Source of the DNA: Microstegium vimineum
Lineage: Eukaryota; Streptophyta; Magnoliopsida; Poales; Poaceae
Length of the DNA stretch: 64,000 nt
Assembly: GCA_022036555.1 (NCBI GenBank)
Contig: CM039139.1
Span: 5,554,541-5,618,540, forward strand
Direction: 5' to 3'
This document shows, one piece after another, positions 12,199 to 23,171 of this stretch (positions within the stretch are counted from its first letter, which is position 1; every line of letters begins with the position of its first letter). Below the pieces are notes generated by a model, which saw nothing but the letters and a program-made list of their open reading frames with translations, did not search any database and was not told the DNA's origin. The translations under genes were made by a program, and so were the position numbers.

Positions 12199-13763
12199 AT
12201 GGACGGCGGCGGGGTCGATACGGGCACGACGGCGGCCTGGATGGAGAAGCACCGGCAGATGTACGAGCGGGCCACCCGGCACCCGTTCACCGTGTCAATT
12301 CGCGACGGTACCGTCGACATGTCTGCCTTCAAGCGCTGGCTGGTCAGTCTCAGTCCCTCTATTCCCCCCATCAACTGATGCAGTGAAGTTCTCGTTGTGT
12401 AATGCCTTCTACGGCGAGGAAATTGATGTGGGATAAGCTTCGACCTTCCCATGTCTGATTCTTGGTTCGGGAGGTCGAGGCATCGAGCTCTGTACATCAA
12501 GTTAAAAATACAACCAGGAAGTCTTGGAGTTGCTACTAAAGATAACGAAAATTAGTGTGGACGGCTATAGAATTGAGTGATCAGTTGTGCGATTTGTGTC
12601 AGAGGTGGTTTTGGGAGAAGTGCGAATTTCAAATGGAACCTGAAAGCGTGATGGCAAAAGATCTTTAGAGATATATATACTGTGAGTGTGAAGATCTTGT
12701 GTTTCTAAAGGATTAGTCACTCTGAATGTCATCATTCTGTTGTTTCTTCCGGTTGACAAAAGTAACGCCGTAATCGGCTCTTAGCTGGCACTGTTCAATT
12801 GTGATAGTGTAAAGTCAAAGGGTCATGCTCAGGGAACTGTGCACAAAAATAACTCAACTCCTAGTTGAGCATAGTATTCTGCAAGAAAATAAATGAAAAT
12901 AAAAAAATAAGAGTCACTCTATATGATCTCGGGTTCTTTTTGTAGTTGAAAGAATTTGGGTGGTTGATAATTACAAGTTAAATTATCATATCTTGTAGTA
13001 CAGCAGTAGGGGGATCTTACAGTTGTCTATATATATATATATATAGTGATCAATTTGTGTTGGTTAATTTTCTTAAAGAAATTTCATTTTGATTATGAGT
13101 ACCATGGGTGGAAAAATAAATAAATAGACTCATTTCTTTGCCATATTCAGAGCCAAGACTATCTGTTTGTGAGGGAATTTGTTGCATTTATAGCAAGTGT
13201 GTTGCTCAAATGCTGCAAGCAAGAAGACAGCTCGGACATGGAAATTATCCTGGGTGGAGTAGCTTCTATCAGCGATGAGATCTCTTGGTTCAAGAATGAA
13301 GCTACCAGATGGGGCGTCGATCTAGCAAGTGTTTCTCCCTTAAAAGCCAATTTAGAGTACCACAGGTTCATCTCGTTCAAACATTTGTAAAATTCCCACA
13401 CAGTAGCATGACTGAAGATCTATAACCGGCATTAACCTTGTTGTCAGGTTTCTCCAGAGCTTTACTGAGCCAGAGGTTAGCTATGTTGTTGCTGTAACTA
13501 CCTTCTGGATAATTGAAACCGTGTACCAGGACAGTTTCGGTTTCTGTATACAAGATGGTAATAGGACGCCACCGGAGCTCTTGGGCACCTGCCAGAGATG
13601 GGGCAGCACTGGGTTCAGACAGTACTGCCAGTCTCTGCAGAGCATCGTGGATCGCTGCTTGGCTAATGCACCAGCTGATGCTGTCAAGAGTGCTGAAGAG
13701 GCCTTCATCCGGGTACTCGAACTGGAAATTAGTTTCTGGGAAATGAGCTCTTCTCAGTCCTAA
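12199..13763 (+). CDS. TENA_E: TENA/THI-4 family protein, TENA-E type (thiamin salvage), 224 aa
   Basis: There are three exons: 12199-12342, 13151-13365 and 13448-13763, with GT-AG introns, giving 224 aa (TAA at 13761). The sequence runs WMEKHRQMYERATRHPF, FKRWLSQDYLFVREFVAF, then helices ending in FIRVLELEISFWEM, which is the typical all-helical TENA/THI-4 fold (PF03070). Plant TENA-E proteins hydrolyse breakdown products of the thiamin pyrimidine (formylaminopyrimidine and aminopyrimidine) to recover hydroxymethylpyrimidine. The E type uses Glu in place of the bacterial TenA Cys nucleophile. I assign the E type from overall resemblance and length (about 215-225 aa); the exact catalytic residue was not placed. 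Start: the ATG at 12199 is the first in-frame ATG; the frame is open upstream but only from a TTG. Intron 1 (12343-13150) holds a short (TA)n run near 13027 and nothing else recognisable. Confidence 0.9.
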
Positions 13764-14771
13764 TTAGCAGCCTACTCTCTATGTCCAAACATCTATACAA
13801 ATAATAATCGAACAAAATAAATGGTGCTTCGGGCTCAGACCCAGGCATGAGCTGTATTTTCCCCTTTTTTCATGTGTCTTTGGTTTTTCGTGTGACAGTA
13901 TTTTCCTCTGCAGGTTCAGACACAAAGAACTGATATGATGCTGCCATGTGAAACCAAATCAGATTTGTTATATCATGCTCAGGTGAAAAAGTCCCTCTTA
14001 CACTCAATTTTTGTGAGCAGTTTATAAGAAAAAAATCGGATGTTTTAGAGAAATACTACACCTAGATTAAATGTGCGGTTAGAATCGGGTTGAATATTCC
14101 TTCCCCGCGCTTGAATCTTTATCTATTCTGCTTAGAAATTACACCAAGTAGTCTAGTAAAAGTAAATACTAAATAGGTTAATCTAGCATAAGTTAATAGT
14201 AATTAAAATTGTGGGCGTGGAAGAGAAGATTTTCACCTGAATTGTAGTTTTATTCTGTTCCATGCATATATACTAGTTAGAAAGAAGAAATAGAAAGCAA
14301 AGCAAAGCAAAGCAAAAGAATTTAGGTGTGACAGAGACTATTTTCACCTGGATACAGAGTAAACAATCCCGTCCCAAATACTTTGTCCAGTCTCAAATTT
14401 CTCAATACAACTTATGACATGCAGTACTATTCTATATAAGACGTTAAATCCGTGATGCTTTACAGAATTGCACATAGTATAATCATCAAGTACTAGGAGT
14501 GTGCGCACACCATCAAAATATTTCTAAGGATTACATCCTTCCTTGGAATTACAGTAGGAGCTGCTAAATGTTTGTAGTACATAACGAACCTCGCTTTATT
14601 CCACACCAAGCCAACACTAGAAAACGAAGAAACCAAACTCAAACGCCAAAGGTGACGAATGGGGCCGGTCCATCATCCACTGCATGTCTACATACATGTT
14701 GCCATGCATTGCCATCATGCCAAGCAAGCTACGGAGTAGATCAAGCGACAGCGATGGCGGAACGAAGCGGT
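13764..14771. other. Intergenic stretch between convergent TENA-E and CP12 genes
   Basis: The 3' ends of the plus-strand TENA-E gene and the minus-strand CP12 gene face each other here. The sequence is AT-rich with a short AGCAA repeat near 14298-14316. The minus-strand CP12 3' UTR probably occupies the right part. No gene, RNA gene or clear transposon was recognised. Confidence 0.5.
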
Positions 14772-15164
14772 TCAGTCCTCGTAAGTGCGGCACTCGTCGG
14801 TCTCGGGGTTGTCCTTGCAGTACTCCTCGAGCGGATCGACGCCCTTCTGCCGGTCGCGCGCGTGGCTGGCGGCCGCGCTGAGCTCCTCCACCTCGTCCCA
14901 CGCCGCCACGCACTCGCCGCTCACCGGGTCATCCGCGCACGTCTCCTGGGCCTGCTTGATGCTCTCGGACACCTTGTTGGCAAGATCCGGCGGCGTGGCC
15001 GGCGAGCTGGCCACCACGGCCACCAACCGGCGGTACGCCGGCACCGGCCGGGCGAAGAACGACACGACGTTCTGGAGGGACGGCAGCGGGGCCGGGGGCT
15101 GCAGGAGGCTTCTTGGAGCCGAGAAAACGGCTAGGGCGGCCACGGCGGTGACCGAGGTGGCCAT
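14772..15164 (-). CDS. CP12: CP12, chloroplast Calvin-cycle redox linker, 130 aa
   Basis: CP12 is a small, largely disordered stromal protein that in its oxidised form scaffolds the inactive GAPDH-phosphoribulokinase complex in the dark. The thioredoxin-reduced form releases the enzymes in the light. The frame is intronless and 130 aa long. Residues 1 to about 53 are an Ala/Ser/Pro/Arg-rich transit peptide. The mature part carries the signature AWDEVEEL (88-95) and both cysteine pairs, Cys76/Cys85 and Cys116/Cys125, separated by the usual eight residues. It ends in an acidic tail (DECRTYED), as expected for GAPDH binding. The start has a strong context (AAGCCATGGCC), and a TATA-like CATAAAAC lies about 80 bp upstream (15241-15250). 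Nothing is missing from the family signature. Confidence 0.97.
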   Translation of the reverse strand: MATSVTAVAALAVFSAPRSLLQPPAPLPSLQNVVSFFARPVPAYRRLVAVVASSPATPPDLANKVSESIKQAQETCADDPVSGECVAAWDEVEELSAAASHARDRQKGVDPLEEYCKDNPETDECRTYED

Positions 15165-18100
15165 GGCTTGACGAGTGGGTACTCTGGGAGCAGCGATAGA
15201 GAGAGGAGAAAAGGTTTTTGTTTGCGTTGGACTGGCATCCGTTTTATGAGTTTTCCCCTCTTATCCCTTTCCTGCCAATTGTGTGGTGACAGATCAGCCA
15301 GGGCAGATTTTCATTCTAGAAAGCTCTTTCCCTTTAGTATTTTTTTTCTTATTTCCATGGCTAATTGAGCTGCGGTAGTCGACTCAAAGCACTATTAGTT
15401 GTTAACAAGTCAATTTAAGTAACAGTGACCTTGCTATTCTAACCTCTGTCATTGTTTCGTGGGCAACTTTGACACTAGTAAGTATTCTTTTTTTTCCTCG
15501 AATACACGCGTATCATTGCATTATGAAGGTACCGAGTAGTATAATTGACAAGAATGCCGATAGCCAGCTGCTCGGGTTTCACTTAGCTAAATTTTGACAC
15601 TAAACAATCCCACTGAAAAAAAAATAACCATTAATTTCTCTTGCAGTTAATTGTTAAAAACAATATCATTTCAGCGGCAATTTAAACACAAAAAATGTTG
15701 ATGTAACTTTTATGTCCTAAAATTGCATATAATTTGATCAACTGTCGATTAAAAGTTCTATAATTTAACTTTTCTCCGTGTCTGGATGGAGAGAGTAGAA
15801 TGATTGCAAGAGACACTCATGGCAGCTAGATAGGACAAATGATTGAAGGCCATGTTGCCATGGATCTGTATGTGCAGATCCGTCTCTAGCCTCTTGCCAT
15901 TGTTCACCACCGCTACTACACAGTACATACTACTATAGAAATGATTTTTTGAGGTTTTATAATCCCCTCCCCCCCCCCCCCCCCCCCCCCCAAAAGACGG
16001 TTATCATAAGGACTGTATTACCGGTCAGGAATCGTCTAAATTACCTCAATTAAACCTCATTATCCCATCCTCTAGACAGCCCAGCTTAAGCAGAGTCCCA
16101 ATAGTATCCTATACGTCAATGCGTGTCTCATGTAGCATAGGATCAACAACGTACACATTGCTTGCACAATGAAGTAAGCACCACGCAGATACATATAGAG
16201 AACAAAATTTTACATATTGTTTACAAGTCTCGAACATACGGAGTAGTACGAATGATGCAACAGATGAAAAAAAAATCCTCAACTAGCTCAGGTGAGTTAA
16301 GTCATCTGAGACCCTGTCTCGCCATGATTCTGCAATGAAAGTATATGAAAATAATAAAAGTATGACCATCTCCATAGTAATAGGGTTTAGTTCTAATCAA
16401 TTTCATAAGTTTTGGTAAATTGCGGTTTCTTTCCTTGTCATTTTTGGTTGAATGAAAATTTTAGAATTGGAACAACTGGGAGTACTTGCATTGCATATTT
16501 TCTGTGGGACTGCAGAGTAGAGTACGTGTACGGCTAACGGCTTCCTTTCAGTTTCAGGCCACCCAGATTGGCGGTTAGCGCAGTAGTTTTCTATTATTTT
16601 TTCTTTAAGTGAACATCATTTTCGTCGTACGTGGTCCATGGGCACCTGACCAGTCGTACGACAGCTCCGTGGCGTGGCAGGGGAAAGAACCAACGAAACC
16701 GTGGCCAAACAAGTCTCACCAGCAACGTGTCTTTTTTCTCCAACTGGAACTCAGCCAAGCAGCAGGTCGACGTCGCTTTGAAATGCCTCCGGCCGTTCGA
16801 GAGGAGGATGGTCGCTGTCATGTACGTAGACGCTAAAAATTAAACCACGGTAATAATCGACGGAATCAAGTAGCAGCTGGCGGCCGCCGGCCGGTCACAG
16901 TTGCCGTGAGCTCGTCGGTCTCGCTCTCCCTGCTGCTCTGTTTACAGACTACTCGAAGTCGTTAATTTGGGCTCAATACAGTACATGAAGAGAGAATAAA
17001 ACTGCCACGACGATCGATCCACGACCGATGAGCCACACGATCGATCGATCGACGCATGCAATGCAAGCGAGAAGTGGCGTCGATAGATCCATACTTTATG
17101 TGTGTTGAATCATAGATAAAGTTTAGACTCGTCATATCGAATATTTGATACTAATTTAGACTATTAAATAAGATTATTATAAAATTCATTACACAGATTG
17201 AGTCTAATTTGCGAGATGAATCTAATAAGTCTAATTAGTCATGATTTGACAATGTGATGCTACGTACAAATATTTGCAATGATAGATTAATTAGGCTCAA
17301 TAGTTTCGACACGCTAATTAGTTTACTCCCATATAATTATTTTTTAAATATGCTTAAGTTTAGTCCTTCTATTATCATTAAATTATTCGATGTGACACGT
17401 CTAAATTAGACCCCTGATCAAACCAATAACATTTCAATGCAATGCAATGCTGCCTGCGAACGACGACGAAAAAAATTTCGTCCCTCGATACTAGTCATGT
17501 CTCGCGCTCGACTAATCGTAGTATTGTCCATATAAGACGTTGTCACCTAGGGGGTGAAAGTAAAGTATGGAAGGAATTTCGCCTGCATATACCGTGTGCG
17601 CAGGCGTGGCAGCGACCACGTTTATATTTTGCAAAAAACGAATGTGCGTCTAATGAAACTAAAGAGAGGTCCATGGATCGGAGGCGTACAAATAACTTCC
17701 ATGCGGTAAAATTTGCAAACCAAGATTTTCACAAAAAAAAACGAACATTAGTGCCATCTTTGTATTATTATATATTATATATAAAGGAAGGAAATGGATT
17801 CAAATCAAAATTTGCAAAAACGTTGTCTGTTTAGTTCCTCCATTTTACAAAATCTGTGTGTTTTGGGCTACCTTTTTGTAAAATGGAACTAAACAGTGGT
17901 ATCAAATTTTGTAAAAAAGTAGCCTCCCTAAAATATTTTGTATTTGATACCCAACACACAAAAACCAAAATATTTTGCATCGTTGCGCGTGCCAGTCTGC
18001 CAGACCTCTCTTTCTCTCACGTTTTGCAAAATATTTCACTGTATCTAAAAAGGTATGCAAATTTTTTTATATTTTATATTTCGGACGTAAAATTTTTTAC

Positions 18101-18842
18101 AAAAACTTTTCACCTCTTTTCACAATCTAAACGCGGCCATATAGTCGCGCACTAATGACAACAGCACCAAAAAGCCACAATTGCACCAGGAAGCGCAAGC
18201 ACTTAACGGACTACCTATAGTCACTAGTCAAGCCCGAAACAACCAGTATAGCTGCGTTCTCCTGGCCTGTCGCTGAGCTCTTTCCACAGACCAGTAGACC
18301 ACAGATGCCAAGCCACCAACGCGAAAAGCGAGCTGAAGCCCGCCGTCCCATTCTGGCGCGCAGCCGGTCCAAAGCTCACAGGCCAAATCCACCAGTTCTT
18401 GATGTTTCCTCCCAGACAATATTGGTGATGGGCAGTTTGCTGAGGGGCCTGACCGCCGAAAACCAGAGTACCCAGACCTCACACGCCAGGGACAAATTAA
18501 GAACCAAAAGATGGCCACATGATTCTTCCGTCTTCGGCTTCATCACACATTATTAGGCAAAAAAGATTCGGCTTTTACTTCACTTTCGAACTTTCTGCAT
18601 GCCTTAACTGTTATACAATTTACTTACGTACATACTGTACATACATTACACACATTCTTTATTCAATCGCCGACGACATTAATACATCGTCACACTAACA
18701 GTACGTTGTTCACATGACAAGCATACATGATACAGCAGTACAACATATATAGGATACACACAGCAAACTATATAACAGCTAGCACACTGCACGCCAACGT
18801 CGACATAGCAGACTTCTTCACACGATATATAACAATATATAT

Positions 18843-18845
<3 letters not shown>
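15165..18845. other. Long intergenic stretch with repeats, no supported gene
   Basis: The left end is the CP12 promoter. A run of 23 C lies at 15969-15991. From about 17095 to 17410 the sequence (GATTAATTAGGCTCAATAG and neighbours) resembles a very common grass repeat related to DNA-transposon ends. 17826-18140 looks like a Tourist-type MITE (GTTTAGTTCC, later GGAACTAAACAG and TCTAAACGCGGCC). Frames at 16594-16843 and 18228-18556 have no recognisable protein content. Confidence 0.45.

Positions 18846-18914
<69 letters not shown>
18846..18914. repeat. (TA)n microsatellite
   Basis: About 34 TA dinucleotides lie just downstream of the bZIP stop codon on the minus strand, so probably in or beside its 3' UTR. 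Length is likely variable between individuals and hard to assemble. Confidence 0.97.
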
Positions 18915-18920
<6 letters not shown>

Positions 18921-18951
18921 TTCATGCACTCACACAGTCACACCTCCGCTG

Positions 18952-19464
18952 TCAGAACTCGAGCATACCGATGGCGTCCATGACGTCGGGCTGGAGCAGC
19001 ATCAGCTGGATCTCCAGCGGCAACAATTGCAGTTGCGCTGGCGACGGCGACGGCGAGAGCGGCGTGGCTGCCATCGTCGGCACGCCGCCGTAGAGCTGCA
19101 CGAGGTGATCGGGCACGCCCGGCACGTCGAGCGGTACGCCGGCCACGTCGCCGAGCAGGCTGAGCTGGAAGTTCCGCAGTTGGAGCGTGGCGTACAGCTG
19201 GCGCGCGTGCGCGGCGAACACCCGGTTCTCCTGCTCCAGCGCGCGGCTCTGCTGCCGGGCGTCGCCGACGCTGGCTCGCATCGCCTCGTTCTCGCGCCGC
19301 AGGAGCTCCGCCTCCGCGGTAAGCTCGTCCACGTACTGCTGCCGCTTCATGCGGGACTTGCGCGCCGACAGCCTGTTCGAGGTCATGCGGTTGCGCCGCC
19401 GCTCCTCCTCCGTGGTCACCGCGGCGCGGCGCGCTCCTCCCTGGGCGGCCGCCGCTGGAACCAT
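18952..19464 (-). CDS. Group S bZIP transcription factor, 170 aa
   Basis: This is an intronless 170-aa basic leucine zipper protein, a nuclear DNA-binding dimer expected to recognise ACGT-core elements. The basic region is at about 20-41 with the invariant N-x7-R signature (N30 to R38, NRLSARKSR). It is followed by a zipper with Leu48, Leu55, Met62, Leu76 and Leu90 at heptad spacing. The C-terminus is Pro/Ser and Leu rich. Small size, lack of introns, an N-terminal basic region and a leader with a sucrose-control uORF all place it in group S, subgroup S1 (AtbZIP11/LIP19-like). S1 factors reprogram amino-acid and sugar metabolism in response to energy status and usually heterodimerise with group C bZIPs. 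I do not assign a specific orthologue. The start at 19464 is the first ATG that leads into the domain. Confidence 0.93.
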   Translation of the reverse strand: MVPAAAAQGGARRAAVTTEEERRRNRMTSNRLSARKSRMKRQQYVDELTAEAELLRRENEAMRASVGDARQQSRALEQENRVFAAHARQLYATLQLRNFQLSLLGDVAGVPLDVPGVPDHLVQLYGGVPTMAATPLSPSPSPAQLQLLPLEIQLMLLQPDVMDAIGMLEF

Positions 19465-19591
19465 ATATCCTACTACTTCAGATTTCAGAAGGGGAGCTTC
19501 ACTACTTACCTGCTTCGAACACTAGCTGCTCCTAGTCGAATGATCGATCGAGTGCAGGAGTATGTATGCGCTAGGAGACGCACGGAGCTAA

Positions 19592-19663
19592 TTAGCAGCA
19601 AAGCAGGAGAGGGCCGGGCGAAGAACGGGACAAGATCATGGAAGAACGAAGAGGAACAAGCAT
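19592..19663 (-). other. Upstream ORF, 23 codons, in the bZIP leader (after the SC-uORF)
   Basis: ATG at 19663 opens a 23-residue frame (begins MLVPLRSS) ending TAA at 19592-19594, about 125 bp before the main start. It is only relevant if the leader is unspliced here. Its sequence shows no conserved motif I recognise. It could add to reinitiation control. Confidence 0.45.
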
Positions 19664-19761
19664 GGAGTACTAGTATTTTTTTTCCCTGGGAACGAACAAA
19701 GCTTCGGCTCTGAATCAAACCAAAGATTTGTTCGATCGGAACTTGACGTGGAGGCGGCCGT

Positions 19762-19848
19762 TCAGGAGATCACGTAGAGGAAGTAGAGAAGGACGATGGA
19801 GAGGGAATGGAGGTAGCAGAAGTGGAGGCTGACCTCCGTGAGCGACAT
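19762..19848 (-). promoter_or_regulatory. Sucrose-control upstream ORF (SC-uORF) of the bZIP gene, 28 codons
   Basis: On the minus strand an ATG at 19848 opens a 28-residue frame ending TGA at 19762. The peptide begins MSLTEVSLHFCYLHS and ends SIVLLYFLYVIS. The C-terminal Ser-Ile-Val-Leu-Leu-Tyr-x-x-Tyr-Val pattern is the signature of the conserved peptide uORF found only ahead of subgroup S1 bZIP genes. In Arabidopsis bZIP11 the nascent peptide stalls the ribosome when sucrose is high and so represses translation of the main ORF. The stop lies about 300 bp upstream of the bZIP start, as expected for a long S1 leader. It shows the gene is under translational control by sugar. Ribosome stalling itself is inferred from homology. 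Confidence 0.93.
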
Positions 19849-19929
19849 GGCACGGAGCTTGGCGGATGAACCGAGAGTAGAGATTCTTGCGGCAGGTGTT
19901 CGTAGCAAAATCTCAAAGGAAGAAGGAAC

Positions 19930-19977
19930 TTAGCTAGCTGAACTTGAAGTGAGGCATCCGGGGAGAGGAGGAGGCAT
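19930..19977 (-). other. Upstream ORF, 15 codons, first in the bZIP leader
   Basis: ATG at 19977 opens MPPPLPGCLTSSSAS and stops at 19930-19932. A second ATG at 19957 opens a 7-residue frame (MPHFKFS) ending at 19934. Arabidopsis bZIP11 also has short overlapping uORFs before its SC-uORF, so this arrangement looks conserved in plan. The sequences themselves are not recognisably conserved. Confidence 0.5.
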
Positions 19978-20118
19978 CGGGCTGGGGCTGGCCTTCCCAA
20001 ACAACCAAGATCGAGCTGTGTGCTCTGCCTCTCCAAAACTCAACTAGCTAGGGAACGAGAAGAAGAAGAAGATTTGTGAAGGCAGAAGGGGTGGCCTGAA
20101 GGTGCTGGACGGTGAAGA

Positions 20119-20128
20119 TTTAAAGACC

Positions 20129-20161
<33 letters not shown>
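20119..20161 (-). promoter_or_regulatory. Possible bZIP core promoter next to a 26-base G tract
   Basis: On the minus strand a TTTAAA box (20119-20124) lies about 270 bp upstream of the SC-uORF and could serve as a TATA element. Directly 5' of it is a run of 26 C (G on the plus strand, 20136-20161). A CT-rich leader follows downstream (TCTTCTTCTTCTTC), as is common at plant transcription starts. The promoter call is an inference. Confidence 0.35.
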
Positions 20162-20611
20162 TGGACTGACGACGTATTGTACGCACATTAACTAATATAC
20201 AGTAATATTACTCGTGCAATTGCGTGCGCACCAACTAGCCTGATTAAACAAGGGACTTGATCTTTTGTTCGTATTCCGTATTGCCAACGATCGTAAGCAC
20301 CTCCGACTCCGTTGGTCAGATGAAAGGTTTTAGGTTTGTATTGTTTTAACCGTACGTAGAGCTGGTCTGCTACGGGCCCCCCCCGCAGTGAAATTTCCAA
20401 AGATGCCAAAGCACCATGCCTGAAACTTCCCACGCACGACGGTACAAAAACTGGGCTTTCTATCATTGTCACTCATGATGCTATAGCATATTTGAGATAT
20501 TTAACGTCCGCTATTAAGATCTGATGAAGTTTTCAACCGTAGCTCGTAGGTACGTATAATATACACAACTTAACCATCCGAGGGAGATTAAATAACTCCA
20601 TACAATACAAT

Positions 20612-20990
20612 GTATTTTTTTCGATAAAGGATATTCAATATCCGGCCTCTACATCCAGGGATGTACATAACCAACAAATACAAAAAAAGATAGAAAATAA
20701 AAGAGAGAAAAGTCATAGTCTTATACATAAACTAGGACAATTACAGCAAAACGATAAATGCTTCTATCCTCCATTTGATCGACGAGAGGGCGTCCTTGGC
20801 TTACTCTTGACGCCGTAGCTGAGTCTGAAATGCCGCAGTGCAGACATGACTAGGAGCGGGTGTGCTTGTGTTGATGCCTTCAAGAAGGTAAATGATGTCC
20901 GCAGACGCCATCATCAACAAAAGGAAGAGAGAACTTCAGCGACGCCTTACTCCATGCAATGCGTGGCAGCAGGTGAAAGCATCAGGCATA
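20612..20990 (-). mobile_element. Probable LINE 3' end (minus orientation)
   Basis: Read on the minus strand the element ends ATCCTTTATCGAAAAAAA, a 3' terminus I associate with grass L1 LINEs, preceded by GATGTAGAGGCCGGATATTG. Coding content is not recognisable, so it is a 5'-truncated copy with uncertain left boundary. A 14-base G run sits at 20991-21004. Confidence 0.4.
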
Positions 20991-21004
20991 GGGGGGGGGG
21001 GGGG

Positions 21005-22479
21005 CATTGATTCTTTACAGCTGCTGAGGTGTTCTTTAATTTTTGCTCTTTGTCTGACTAAAAGTGCACCAGTAGACGGCTCCTCTGCTGCGTCACCACA
21101 AATGCACGTTGCAATCCTACAAAGCTTAATTGAATGAAGACAAGGAAACACACGAGGCTTCCATCGATGCATGACTTGGGCGCCTAGTCCGCCGACCAGA
21201 AGCACGGATTGGCCGATTTATTACCTTCTGGCTTCTGCGAAGCAGCACAGAGCAAACATCAGACAGGTAACAAGCAGCGAAGCAGTAGTAACTAGCGGCT
21301 GATAGTGAGGCTATCCGCACCGCCTCATCTAAATGCCGATACGCTATTCCACACTGTATTCAAGCGGAGGGGGCTGGCGTCCGCTACATCTCGCGGACTG
21401 GCTGCACGGACCCAATGCAATGACTAATATTTCAATTAACTAAACAAAATTTATAACTCACAAACCAAAAACTAATTAAATTTCGTTTACACCATTAAAT
21501 TTATTATAGTAAATCCTTCAAAACAAAATCTCACATAGATATATTTAAATAAAATGATAAGTAGGTTTCACCGTTGATAGTCGGAATAAAGTATGAGATG
21601 TAGAGAATGATGAGTGCATACAAAATATATATAGAAGAAATTTTTTTGATGATTAAGATAAATAGATGATGATGAGTGCGAACAGTCTAAGCTAGTACTT
21701 GAAACTTGAATTGTGAAATTTTGACTAAGATTTCAGGTCGACGTACATGCCCGGGGATCGGGGACAGGTGGCCACTGCATTTTCTTGACAAATTAATGAT
21801 CTGCCCAACCAAGTGATTGTGTGCAAATATTCTCCTGTGATTCGATTCAGATACCCCCTAGTTGATTCTCTTGGAGCATGGCGTCACGACTCACGAGTGA
21901 CGAGATAACATTAAAAACTGACCACAACGTATAGCCAATGATTTTACCTGCAGGGAAATGCTAGAAACAGTATGTGTCATTATCGAATTAGTATATGCGT
22001 ATATTGTGCCGTGGCAGGGCTGTAATTCTTGCATTGCTTAGTGTTAAGTAATATTAAAGAGCATCGGTGAAATTTTTTTCAGGGTAATAAAGAGCATAAG
22101 TGATACTACCGGTTCCTCCGGCATCCGTAATAGGAATAGCTAGTACTAGCTATTTAATGAGCTGATGTGGAGGTGAGAGACAAGAACAAAGACTATTTTA
22201 TATCAACTGGGCCCACATGCTCCTCTCACATGGTCTTGGGCTACGTGAAATAGATAGACTATTTGCTTGTAGCTAGTGACTACTTTCTCTCCTACTTTTT
22301 GCTTGTCATGTCACATCTAGCTAGCCAAATAGCTAACCATTGCGGACGCTCTAAATAAATACCGTCGTTGGTGTTCGTGCCACAAGTTTGAGTTGATTTG
22401 TAGAAAATACGTACAACATTTGTATCTCTAAATAAATTTATTAAAAAACTAAATTCAAAGATCTTTCTAACCATACTTT
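21005..22479. other. Intergenic, no recognisable gene
   Basis: The sequence is AT-rich, with several frames shorter than 90 codons and no recognisable domain. Nothing else can be supported. Confidence 0.4.
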
Positions 22480-22691
22480 GGGCATGTTTGGGACTGCTCC
22501 GCTCCATGTTTTTCAGCTCTGCTCCATGTTTTTTAGCCAAACGATTTCAGCTCTACGCACACAGCTTCAGAAAAAAAAGGTGGAGTTGTGACAACACCTA
22601 AAGAGGTGCTCCACAAAAACCTAGAGTTCGTGGAGTTGCTCTACAGTGGATTTTGTGGAGCAGAGTTTGTGGAGCAGTCCCAAACATGCCC
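22480..22691. mobile_element. MITE with 21-bp perfect terminal inverted repeats
   Basis: GGGCATGTTTGGGACTGCTC (start of a 21-base terminus at 22480-22500) is mirrored exactly at 22671-22691 (GGAGCAGTCCCAAACATGCC plus C). The 212-bp interior repeats GGAGC, GCTCC and TGTGGAG words, so more of the arms can pair. The target duplication is not clear. The superfamily is unassigned (hAT or PIF-like). Confidence 0.8.
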
Positions 22692-23071
22692 TTAATTATG
22701 TAGTCTAAATATTAATATTTTTAAATATATAATAAGTTAAAGAAGTTTTTTGGGAACCGTTATTTAGAGACGGAGAGAGTACAGAGTAAGGTACCTGCTG
22801 GTATTACTTTCGTGCGTGACGTGAGCAAACATTGTAGCGCAAAGTGCCTGTTAGTTATCTAATCATATTATTACGGCACAGTGTGTTTGCAGTTTGCATC
22901 TGATCGTATTTTTTTCCCCTGTTGATGCTAGTGCTGGTTAGAAAATACTCATATGAGTGGATGACATACGCAAACCTTTCCAAAGTTATACATGCATGCA
23001 AGGATCGATGTTGGAGCAAATTAATTAAATCTATGATCCCACCGAACTTTCTCTGGTCGCTGTACCTGTAA

Positions 23072-23171
23072 NNNNNNNNNNNNNNNNNNNNNNNNNNNNN
23101 NNNNNNNNNNNNNNNNNNNNNNNNNNNNNNNNNNNNNNNNNNNNNNNNNNNNNNNNNNNNNNNNNNNNNNN
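23072..23171. other. Assembly gap (100 N)
   Basis: Exactly 100 N mark a scaffold join of unknown size. The right edge (23172) is the inverted partner of position 58320, which continues without a gap into different sequence. This gap is therefore probably a misjoin rather than a simple missing piece. Confidence 0.99.

Noticed and set aside
14568..15171. Plus-strand frames of 128-188 codons over CP12
   Set aside because: Shadows of CP12, whose minus-strand frame has both Cys pairs and the AWDEVEEL core.
18846..18914. TA repeat as a candidate CRISPR-like or tandem coding repeat
   Set aside because: Plain dinucleotide microsatellite without spacers. No CRISPR array, tRNA or rRNA gene was found anywhere in the window.
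19027..19713. 228-codon plus-strand frame over the bZIP gene
   Set aside because: Arg/His-rich shadow of the minus-strand bZIP CDS and leader; no domain.
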